From: a bacterium
GTDB lineage: Bacteria > Patescibacteriota > Patescibacteriia > CAIQCM01
NCBI GenBank assembly: GCA_023246535.1
Contig: JAHFIF010000019.1
Location: 10,078 to 15,090 of the forward strand
DNA: 5,013 nt
Direction: 5' to 3'
Made by a program: the position numbers and the translations under genes. The notes beneath the pieces were generated by a model, which saw only the letters and a list, made by a program, of their open reading frames with translations, was not told where the DNA came from and did no database searches. Positions 1 to 5,013 of this stretch are shown in pieces. Each line of letters opens with the position of its first letter. The stretch's first letter is position 1.

Positions 1-2538
1 GTGTTGCAACTCGGCATCGCGGTTCCCGACAATGTGGTCGTGGCGCAGAACATGACCATGGGCTGGCTCCCTTGGCTCGCCATTATCGTTGGCGCTTATT
101 TGGTCGTCTTTGCGGCGCTCTTGTTGGCCCGCTATTTTTTGCGCAAACAGCATCGCGAGACCAAGGGCTTTAAGAAAGTCGTCCTGCTCGTCACCGTGCC
201 CAAAGAAGCGGCGGACGTGAGCGCTCAGGGAAACAAAGAAGCCACCATTGCCGAGATCCGCGAGAAGATCGGCGTGGCGGAATCGCTTTTTGCCGCGGTC
301 GGCGGTTTGTCGCCGGAAAAGGGGATCAAGGCTTGGCTGCGCGGCCGCGAAGACGAGGTGTCGTTTGAAATGGTCATGCACGAGGGGCTGATCCATTTTT
401 ACGTGGCCATGCCGGAAAAGTTGCGCGGCTTTGTCGAGGAGCAGATTCACGCCAATTACCCGCACGCCGACATTGAGGACGCCGAGGACTACAATATTTT
501 TACGCCGACCGGCGCCATTGCCGGCGCCTGGATGGTTTTTAAGCGCGCGACCTATTTCCCGATCAAAACCTACCAAAAGCAGGACATTGATCCGCTTTCC
601 AACATCACCAACGCGCTGGCAACCATCGCCGTTCCCGACGGCGCGGCCATTCAGCTTATCGTGCGCGCCGCGCCTTCAAAATGGCGCAAGCTGGCGGTGA
701 AGATTGCCTCGAACATGCAGCAGGGAAAAACCCTGTTTGAGGCAACGCGCAAAGCCAAGGGCGGCTTGGGCGAGATGGTGCGCCAGTTGACCGTTAAGTC
801 CAAAGGCGGCGATCAGCCGGACAAAGAGCGCAAACTCACGCCGCTGGAGGAGGAAATGGTCAAGGGCTTGGAAGAAAAGGCCGCCAAGTCGGGCTTGGAA
901 ATGAACATCCGCATCGTTGCCTCGTCCGCGACCCAAGAAGGCGCCGACAAGCATGTTTCCGACATCCTCAATGCCTGGAGCCAATTCAACATTTATCAAT
1001 ACGGCAACAGCTTTCAAAAGGTCATTCCGACCTTTAAAGACACGTTCATCAAGCTGTTCATCTATCGCGGTTTTGACGAACGAAAAAAGATCGTTCTTAA
1101 TTCCGAAGAAGCCGCTTCCGTTTATCATTTTCCCGGGCCGTGGATCTCGACGCCGAACATTCATTGGCTGGCCGCGCGCCATGCCGCCCCGCCGGTCAAC
1201 GTTCCCAAGGAGGGCGTGGTTTTGGGTTTTAACGAATACCGCGGCGTGGAGACGGTCATTAAGATCAAGCGTCCCGACCGGCGGCGGCACGTGTATGTCA
1301 TCGGCCGGTCCGGCGTGGGAAAAACCGAGGTCATGGTCAACATGGCGATCCAGGACGTGCAAAACGGCGAAGGCGTTTGCGTTGTCGATCCGCACGGCGA
1401 TTTCGTGGAAAGCGTCTTGCGGCATGTTCCGCCGGAACGGGCCGACGACGTCATTATTTTCGATCCGTCCGACACCAAGCGGCCGGTCGGGCTGAACATG
1501 CTCGAAGCCTCGAGCCCGGACCAGGTGGACATGGCGGTTCAGGAAATGATCTCGATCTTCTACGAGCTTTTCCCGCCGGAAATGATCGGTCCGGCCTTTG
1601 AACACAACATGCGCAACGTCATGCTCACCCTCATGGCCGATTTTGAGCACACCGGCACGATCGCCGAAATTCCCCGCATGTTCTCGGACAAGGAATTCGC
1701 CGATTCATGGGTCAAGAAGGTCAAAGATCCGGTGGTCCGTTCGTTCTGGGAAAAGGAAATGGCCAAGACCTCCGATTTCCATAAATCGGAAATGCTCGGC
1801 TACCTTATTTCCAAGGTCGGCCGCTTTGTCGAGAACGAAATGATGCGCAACATCATCGGCCAGAACAAGTCGGGCTTTAATTTCCGCGAAGTGATGGACA
1901 AGAAAAAAATCTTGCTGGTCAATCTGTCCAAAGGCAAGACCGGCGACGTCAACGCCAAGCTGCTCGGCCTCATTGTCGTTTCCAAGCTGACCATGGCGGC
2001 GCTTTCCCGCGCCGACGTTCCCGAAGACGAACGCAACGATTTCTATTTGTATATCGACGAGTTCCAAAACTTCATCACCGATTCGATCAGCACCATTCTG
2101 TCCGAAGCGCGCAAATACAAGTTGAATTTGATCATCGCCCACCAATACATGGGTCAATTGTCGCCCAAAGGGGACACGAAAATTCGCGATGCCGTTTTGG
2201 GGAACGCCGGCACGATGATGGCGTTCCGGATCGGCATTGAGGATGCGCAGCTGCTGGAAAAAGAATTTGCGCCGACCTTTAACGCTTATGACCTGGTGAA
2301 CGTCGCCAAGTATACGGCTTATACCAAGCTCTTGATCGAAAATACCGGATCCAAACCGTTCAACATGCAAACCTATCCGCCGCGGCCGGGCAACAAGGAG
2401 CTGGCCGCCGCCATCAAACAGCTCTCCCGCCTTAAGTACGGCCGCGACAAAACGATCGTCGAAATGGAGATCATGGAACGCTCGCAGCTCGGCGCCCCGT
2501 CCCGCATACCACCCATGCCGCAGGGTGTGGTAAAGTAA
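1..2538 (+). CDS. Membrane-anchored TraG/TraD/VirD4-like P-loop ATPase (possibly partial at the 5' end)
   Basis: This is a likely DNA-translocating ATPase of the type IV secretion coupling-protein superfamily, 845 codons as seen. One hydrophobic segment (about residues 22-47) is followed by a basic stretch (48-59), which puts the rest of the protein in the cytosol. Residues about 60-400 form a long region I cannot assign. The motor follows: Walker A GRSGVGKT (435-442), a VVDPHGDF strand (461-468), a mostly helical insertion (about 490-640), an ILLVNLSKGKTG strand (about 637-648), Walker B YLYIDEFQNF with D686/E687, and an IIAHQYMGQL sensor-like motif (711-720). F742/R743 lie in the FRIG stretch typical of the TraD/TraG C-terminal part. 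The start is uncertain. The frame is open at base 1 (GTG), there are in-frame ATGs at codons 18 and 20 just before the membrane segment, and no ribosome binding site can be judged. The superfamily call is firm. Role in conjugation, DNA uptake or pilus function is inference. Confidence 0.85.
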   Translation: MLQLGIAVPDNVVVAQNMTMGWLPWLAIIVGAYLVVFAALLLARYFLRKQHRETKGFKKVVLLVTVPKEAADVSAQGNKEATIAEIREKIGVAESLFAAVGGLSPEKGIKAWLRGREDEVSFEMVMHEGLIHFYVAMPEKLRGFVEEQIHANYPHADIEDAEDYNIFTPTGAIAGAWMVFKRATYFPIKTYQKQDIDPLSNITNALATIAVPDGAAIQLIVRAAPSKWRKLAVKIASNMQQGKTLFEATRKAKGGLGEMVRQLTVKSKGGDQPDKERKLTPLEEEMVKGLEEKAAKSGLEMNIRIVASSATQEGADKHVSDILNAWSQFNIYQYGNSFQKVIPTFKDTFIKLFIYRGFDERKKIVLNSEEAASVYHFPGPWISTPNIHWLAARHAAPPVNVPKEGVVLGFNEYRGVETVIKIKRPDRRRHVYVIGRSGVGKTEVMVNMAIQDVQNGEGVCVVDPHGDFVESVLRHVPPERADDVIIFDPSDTKRPVGLNMLEASSPDQVDMAVQEMISIFYELFPPEMIGPAFEHNMRNVMLTLMADFEHTGTIAEIPRMFSDKEFADSWVKKVKDPVVRSFWEKEMAKTSDFHKSEMLGYLISKVGRFVENEMMRNIIGQNKSGFNFREVMDKKKILLVNLSKGKTGDVNAKLLGLIVVSKLTMAALSRADVPEDERNDFYLYIDEFQNFITDSISTILSEARKYKLNLIIAHQYMGQLSPKGDTKIRDAVLGNAGTMMAFRIGIEDAQLLEKEFAPTFNAYDLVNVAKYTAYTKLLIENTGSKPFNMQTYPPRPGNKELAAAIKQLSRLKYGRDKTIVEMEIMERSQLGAPSRIPPMPQGVVK

Positions 2539-2549
2539 TGAAGTCTCTC

Positions 2550-2690
2550 GGCTGCCTGAACGGCAGCGACGCGATGCCAATCAACTAATGCATGCGAATG
2601 AAACGAATTAGCTTCGCCTGCAGTAATCCTCATTGGTATCATTCGCATGCATTCGTATATTGGTGTCGCGCCGCCGCCGTTCAGGCGGCC
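2550..2690. repeat. 141-bp imperfect inverted repeat (62-nt arms, 17-nt loop)
   Basis: The arms 2550-2611 and 2629-2690 are reverse complements at 51 of 62 positions when paired about base 2620. The longest perfect core is AATGCATGCGAATGA (2587-2601) against its complement (2639-2653). In the GC-rich outer 32 nt, all five mismatches are transitions, and three of them form G-U pairs in plus-strand RNA. The element starts 12 bases after the stop of the upstream ATPase gene and ends 26 bases before the pilC start, so it nearly fills the gap. No T-run follows it, so it is not a classical intrinsic terminator. It could be a dispersed palindromic (REP- or MITE-like) repeat, an RNase processing hairpin or an attenuator. 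No transposase or target-site duplication is visible. Confidence 0.9.
2633..2661 (+). promoter_or_regulatory. Weak candidate sigma70-type promoter for pilC
   Basis: TTGGTA (2633-2638) and TATATT (2656-2661) are separated by exactly 17 bases, matching the -35 and -10 consensus at 4 of 6 and 5 of 6 positions. The predicted start near 2668 would give a leader of about 50 nt before pilC. Both boxes lie inside the second arm of the large palindrome, so the match may be chance. It is recorded because it is the only promoter-like pair in the gap. Confidence 0.25.
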
Positions 2691-2716
2691 AACACATTAA
2701 TTAAAGACAAACTAAC

Positions 2717-3931
2717 ATGCCAGAATTTCTATACAAAGCTCGGGATGCCAATGGACAGACGGTGGAAGGCGTGGTGGAGGCGCTTTCGGTCGGCGATGCT
2801 TCGACCATTTTGAGCGATCGCCAGCTGGCGGTCATTACGCTGGTTCCGCGCGCCAAAAAGAAAATTTACGAAATTTCGCTCGAGTCGTACTTTTCCGGCG
2901 TTAAAAGACGCGATATCGTCGTCTTTTCCCGTCAGTTGGCCGTGCTCGTCGCGGCCAACGTGACCATTGTCCAGTCGTTGCGCACGGTGGCCAAGCAAAC
3001 GGCCAACGCCAAATTGCGGGCGATCATCGGCGACGCGGCCAACGATGTGGAAGCCGGCGGGCGGCTGTCGGCGGCCTTGGGGAAGAATGCCAAGATCTTT
3101 TCGCCGTTCTACATCAACATGATCAGGAGCGGCGAAACGTCGGGGCAAGTCGAACAGGTGCTCAACTATTTGGCCGACCAAATGGAAAAGGACTACGACA
3201 TGATCTCCAAGGTCAAAGGCTCGATGTATTACCCGGTCTTCATCATCAGCGGCATGATCATTGCCGGATTCGTAATGATGGCTTTTGTCGTCCCGAAACT
3301 CACCGAGGTTTTGAAGGAGAATGGCGGCACGATGCCGTTGCCGACCAAAATTTTAATCGCCGTTAGCTCGGTTTTTGCCTCCTACTGGTACATCATGCTC
3401 ATTGTCGCGGCCGTTATCATTGTCGCCGCCGCCTGGTTTTTGACCACCCCGGCGGGCAAGCGTTTTTACGACACCTTTACGTTGCGCGTGCCAATTTTTG
3501 GCGGGATCTTTCAGCGGCTCGCCGTGGTGCGCATGGTGCGCAGCATGAAGACGCTCTTGGACGGCGGCGTTGATGCCGTTTCGGCGTTGGACGTGACCGC
3601 CGACGTCGTCGGCAACGAACTTTACCGCGAGATCATCTTGCAAACCATCAAAGAGGTCCGCGACGGCCGCCCGCTGTCGACGGTTTTCTTGAAACACCCC
3701 AAGACTGTTCCGCCGATGGTCAGCCAAATGCTCTCGGTCGGCGAAGAAACCGGCCGCTTGTCGGAAATTCTCGACCGTTTGGCCGGCTTCTACACCCGCG
3801 AAATCGACAACCTCATCGGCGGCATGGTCACGCTCATCGAGCCGGTCATCATTTTGACGATCGGCGTCGCCGTCGGTTTGATGGTCGCCGCCATTATCAT
3901 GCCGATGTACTCCATGTCCAGTTCGTTCTAA
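2717..3931 (+). CDS. pilC: Type IV pilus inner-membrane platform protein PilC (GspF / type II secretion F family)
   Basis: This is the polytopic membrane platform of type IV pilus and type II secretion machines, which links the cytosolic assembly ATPase to pilin insertion and extraction. The 404 residues match the usual family length. The N-terminus MPEFLYKARDANGQTVEG is the typical PilC/GspF start and supports the ATG at 2717, although the Shine-Dalgarno sequence is poor (only AAAGAC about 8 bases upstream). Two F domains are visible. The first covers about 65-190 and includes FSRQLAVLVAANVTIVQSL and the RSGETSGQVEQVL motif at 137-149. The second covers about 265-395 and includes MVRSMKTLLDGGVDAVSAL and the LSVGEETGRLSEIL motif at 339-352. 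Membrane segments lie near 171-193, 224-242 and 373-397. The gene is followed by pilin genes, which fits its role. No partner pilB or pilT ATPase is in view. The reading frame is intact. Confidence 0.95.
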   Translation: MPEFLYKARDANGQTVEGVVEALSVGDASTILSDRQLAVITLVPRAKKKIYEISLESYFSGVKRRDIVVFSRQLAVLVAANVTIVQSLRTVAKQTANAKLRAIIGDAANDVEAGGRLSAALGKNAKIFSPFYINMIRSGETSGQVEQVLNYLADQMEKDYDMISKVKGSMYYPVFIISGMIIAGFVMMAFVVPKLTEVLKENGGTMPLPTKILIAVSSVFASYWYIMLIVAAVIIVAAAWFLTTPAGKRFYDTFTLRVPIFGGIFQRLAVVRMVRSMKTLLDGGVDAVSALDVTADVVGNELYREIILQTIKEVRDGRPLSTVFLKHPKTVPPMVSQMLSVGEETGRLSEILDRLAGFYTREIDNLIGGMVTLIEPVIILTIGVAVGLMVAAIIMPMYSMSSSF

Positions 3932-3940
3932 GCAAATTCA

Positions 3941-3994
3941 ACCCCCTCGCCCCACGCAGCGATAGCGAAGTGGGGAGAGGGTAGGGTGAGGGGT
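3941..3994. repeat. C/G-rich palindromic repeat with two alternative stems, after pilC
   Basis: Ten bases after the pilC stop, a C-rich block can pair with either of two downstream G-rich blocks. Stem A is 3944-3955 with 3970-3981: 11 of 12 pairs, one G-A mismatch and a 14-nt loop containing AGCGATAGCGA. Stem B is 3941-3952 with 3984-3994: 10 Watson-Crick pairs plus one G-T, with C3946 bulged. Both use the same left arm, so they exclude each other. There is no T-run after either one. The wording GGGAGAGGGTAGGGTGAGGGG resembles CCCTC/GAGGG palindromes scattered in many bacterial genomes (from memory), so a dispersed repeat is the first guess. Transcript 3'-end protection of pilC is also possible. 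Confidence 0.8.
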
Positions 3995-4072
3995 AACCGA
4001 AGACCCGTTTCCAAATGATAATGGTCCTGTCCCCAGAACGATCATGTCCCCATAGGTTGCGGTTTGCGGACA

Positions 4073-4081
4073 TGGTATAAT
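4073..4081 (+). promoter_or_regulatory. Extended -10 promoter of the first pilin gene
   Basis: TGGTATAAT is a perfect TATAAT hexamer (4076-4081) with the TGn extension. No convincing -35 box lies at 16-18 bases upstream, which an extended -10 does not strictly need. Directly upstream, TTGCGG occurs twice 7 bases apart (4057-4062 and 4064-4069), and ATGTCC (4044-4049) is mirrored by GGACAT (4068-4073). Predicted transcription starts near 4088, giving a leader of about 99 nt. An equivalent promoter precedes the second pilin, which strengthens the call. Confidence 0.7.
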
Positions 4082-4157
4082 GCTACCAACAATCAAAGAG
4101 CTGTGGAAAAGAGTGCTTGCGTTAATCCAGCTGGAAACGTTAACACTTGGATCCATT

Positions 4158-4209
4158 GCGAACGATTTTAGAAAGGGGGTAACAACATGAAAAATTTGAC
4201 AAAGAAAGG
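4158..4209 (+). repeat. Pilin leader direct repeat, copy 1 (ribosome binding site and signal codons)
   Basis: A 22-nt block (4158-4179) ending in AGAAAGGGGG is identical to 4961-4982 before the next pilin gene. The identity continues, after one single-base indel, through TAACAACATGAAAAATTT and into the signal-peptide codons. The G-run (4175-4179) is a strong purine-rich ribosome binding site 7 bases from the ATG at 4187, and it fixes that start. Sequences further upstream of the two copies do not match. Confidence 0.9.
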
Positions 4210-4795
4210 CTTCACCCTCGTAGAACTTTTGGTGGTTATTTCCATCATCGGTTTGTTGTCGACCATCGCCATCGTTTCGTTGGGCTCGGCTCGCGCCAAG
4301 TCTCGCGACACCAAGCGCATTGCCGACATGAAGCAGCTCTCCACGGCGCTTGAGCAGTTCTACTCCGACCAGGGCGGCTATCCGGCTGTCACGGCCGCGC
4401 TCGCGACCTGGGTTTCAACGGCTACGGCTCCGACTGCGCCGGCCACAGCCAACGACATCATTCTCGGCGGCACCGGTGCCACTACGTTGACGAGCACCAA
4501 CACTACTGCTCCGAGCACGCCGGCGACTTCGGCCATTGGTAGCGGAACCGCTGGCACGGTTTACATGGGTAACATCCCGTTGTATCCGACCCCAGGCCGA
4601 TCCGGCACGTCCTCGACCTGCGCGAGCTGGGCGACAGCAGCCGCCTATTGCTACACGTCGAACCTGACTTGGGCATCGTCAAGCTCGTTTGCCACTGATT
4701 ACAGGATCTTCTGGGAGCTTGAAGCGACCAACCCGGCCGCCAACCTGAACGGCACCAACTGCACCACGTCCAACACCGGCGTTGTTTGCAGCTAA
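4187..4795 (+). CDS. Type IV prepilin (class III N-terminal methylation/cleavage signal), Thr/Ser/Ala-rich, four cysteines
   Basis: This is a pilin or pseudopilin subunit, made as a prepilin and processed by a PilD-type prepilin peptidase. The 202 residues begin MKNLTKKG, then FTLVELLVVISIIGLLSTI. Cleavage is expected after G8, leaving F9 as the methylated first residue and E13 as the conserved Glu5 of the mature protein. The hydrophobic helix covers 9-32. SARAKSRDTKRIADMKQL followed by ALEQFYSDQGGYP (about 34-66) continues the N-terminal helix in the GspG-like/Patescibacteria pilin style. Residues 67-125 are low complexity, rich in Thr, Ala, Ser and Pro. The C-terminal part has YMGNIPLYPTPG (126-137) and cysteines C145, C155, C192 and C201, which could form two disulfides. 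Major or minor pilin status cannot be decided. The gene has its own promoter, a strong ribosome binding site and a terminator, so it is probably a monocistronic unit. Confidence 0.95.
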   Translation: MKNLTKKGFTLVELLVVISIIGLLSTIAIVSLGSARAKSRDTKRIADMKQLSTALEQFYSDQGGYPAVTAALATWVSTATAPTAPATANDIILGGTGATTLTSTNTTAPSTPATSAIGSGTAGTVYMGNIPLYPTPGRSGTSSTCASWATAAAYCYTSNLTWASSSSFATDYRIFWELEATNPAANLNGTNCTTSNTGVVCS

Positions 4796-4810
4796 ACTTC
4801 TGAAATTGAT

Positions 4811-4846
4811 AAACGCCGTCGACCATGCTTGACGGCGTTTTTGTTT
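4811..4846 (+). terminator. Rho-independent terminator after the first pilin gene
   Basis: A perfect 10-bp stem, AAACGCCGTC (4811-4820) with GACGGCGTTT (4831-4840), encloses a 10-nt loop. It is followed by a T-rich tail (TTTTTGTTT, 4838-4846). It begins 15 bases after the pilin stop codon. It should separate this transcript from the second pilin gene, which has its own promoter about 40 bases further on. Confidence 0.9.
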
Positions 4847-4883
4847 GGCGACAATTTAGTCACAGGGCGATTGTTGCCGGAAG

Positions 4884-4892
4884 TGGTATAAT
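4884..4892 (+). promoter_or_regulatory. Extended -10 promoter of the second pilin gene
   Basis: TGGTATAAT recurs here, identical over nine bases to the promoter of the first pilin and at a similar distance from its start codon (hexamer to ATG is 104 bases here and 111 there). No good -35 hexamer is present at standard spacing. Predicted transcription starts near 4899, giving a leader of about 92 nt. Confidence 0.7.
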
Positions 4893-4904
4893 CCAGTTAG
4901 CGAT

Positions 4905-4933
4905 CGCGAATGAATTTTTTATATTAATTCGCG
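4905..4933 (+). repeat. Small inverted repeat in the leader of the second pilin
   Basis: CGCGAAT (4905-4911) pairs with ATTCGCG (4927-4933). After one mismatch the pairing can extend by three A-T pairs (4913-4915 with 4923-4925). The remaining loop is A/T only. It sits just after the predicted transcription start, so it would form a 5' leader hairpin. The following A-rich stretch contains no U-run, so it is not a plus-strand terminator. No equivalent hairpin is visible in the first pilin leader. Confidence 0.6.
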
Positions 4934-4960
4934 AAAAAAACTTTAATATTTAATTGTGCC

Positions 4961-5013
4961 GCGAACGATTTTAGAAAGGGGGATAACAACATGAAAAATT
5001 TCACAAAACAAGG
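4961..5013 (+). repeat. Pilin leader direct repeat, copy 2
   Basis: This is the second copy of the block at 4158-4209: 22 identical bases, one extra A (4983), then 18 identical bases through the start codon, and 20 of 23 matches across the visible coding part. The G-run (4978-4982) lies 8 bases from the ATG. The right boundary cannot be seen because the window ends within the repeat. Confidence 0.9.
4991..5013 (+). CDS. Second type IV prepilin, 5' end only (cut by window edge)
   Basis: Only the first seven codons and two bases of the eighth are present: MKNFTKQ followed by GG, necessarily glycine. This matches the MKNLTKKG prepilin leader of the preceding gene, with the cleavage-site glycine at the same position. 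It shares the same promoter type and ribosome binding site. A prepilin paralogue is therefore the natural reading, although the mature part lies outside the window. Two pilin genes in tandem fit a major/minor pilin pair or a variable pilin array. Confidence 0.75.

Noticed and set aside
676..1650. Long open frame of 324 codons on the minus strand inside the ATPase gene
   Set aside because: It lies opposite a clearly conserved ATPase with intact Walker motifs. Its His/Arg/Leu-rich composition is typical of an antisense shadow of GC-rich codons, and it shows no recognisable domain.
1705..2580. Minus-strand open frame of 291 codons over the ATPase C-terminal half
   Set aside because: It is antisense to the Walker B and sensor motifs, has no domain, and runs into the palindrome; best explained as a shadow frame.
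2550..2690. Palindrome as an intrinsic terminator or an insertion sequence
   Set aside because: The stem is very long, no U-run follows, and there is no transposase frame or flanking target duplication.
2373..2813. Two small open frames (minus 2373-2648 and plus 2592-2813) with similar peptides containing HSHA and AAVQAA
   Set aside because: Their similarity looked like a duplicated gene, but it arises because each reads through one arm of the same inverted repeat. One overlaps the ATPase and the other overlaps pilC in a different frame.
3353..3727. Minus-strand open frame inside pilC
   Set aside because: Antisense to a full-length, well-conserved PilC; no domain.
3938..4156. Minus-strand open frame of 72 codons in the pilC-pilin gap
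   Set aside because: It covers the C/G-rich palindrome and the pilin promoter, has no recognisable ribosome binding site or domain, and its C-terminus simply translates the repeat.
3941..4186. CRISPR-like repeats in the intergenic region
   Set aside because: The short repeats are only 6-8 bases, are not regularly spaced with unique spacers, and no cas gene is present.
4900..4907. GCGATCGC octamer, also at 2814-2821, resembling the cyanobacterial HIP1 palindrome
   Set aside because: Only two copies in 5 kb of GC-rich DNA, one inside pilC. The gene content does not look cyanobacterial, so chance is adequate.

Overview
The window encodes part of a type IV pilus / DNA-transfer region, all on the plus strand. 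It most resembles a Candidate Phyla Radiation (Patescibacteria, Parcubacteria-like) bacterium. That assignment is an inference from gene style: a single-pass TraG/VirD4-like ATPase with a long unrecognised N-terminal region, sitting beside a PilC platform protein and short pilins of the SARAKSRDTKRIADMKQL type. No rRNA, tRNA or other taxonomic marker is present. The coding DNA is visibly GC-rich, all three complete stops are TAA, and the intact reading frames give no sign of an altered genetic code.

Layout: 1-2538 is a membrane-anchored P-loop ATPase of the TraG/TraD/VirD4 superfamily, whose true start may lie at or left of the window edge. Positions 2539-2716 are a 178-bp gap almost filled by a 141-bp imperfect palindrome (62-nt arms). 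Positions 2717-3931 encode a full-length PilC/GspF-type inner-membrane platform protein. Positions 3932-4186 are a 255-bp intergenic region holding a C/G-rich palindrome with two competing stems, an extended -10 promoter and a strong G-rich ribosome binding site. Positions 4187-4795 encode a type IV prepilin with a Thr/Ser/Ala-rich central region and four cysteines, followed by a clear intrinsic terminator at 4811-4846. A second promoter of the same type (4884-4892) and a second copy of the same leader and ribosome binding site (4961-4990) precede the first codons of a second prepilin gene, which runs off the right edge.

Working together (inference): PilC would be the membrane platform on which pilins 1 and 2 are assembled, using assembly and retraction ATPases not seen here. 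The TraG-like ATPase could move DNA across the membrane alongside the pilus, but it could equally be an unrelated neighbour. The pilins look independently transcribed, each from its own TGGTATAAT promoter with a roughly 100-nt leader. The ATPase and pilC are separated by a large hairpin that could uncouple their expression.

The least explained items are the 141-bp palindrome, the palindrome with mutually exclusive folds after pilC, the duplicated pilin leader, and the uncharacterised N-terminal half of the ATPase.
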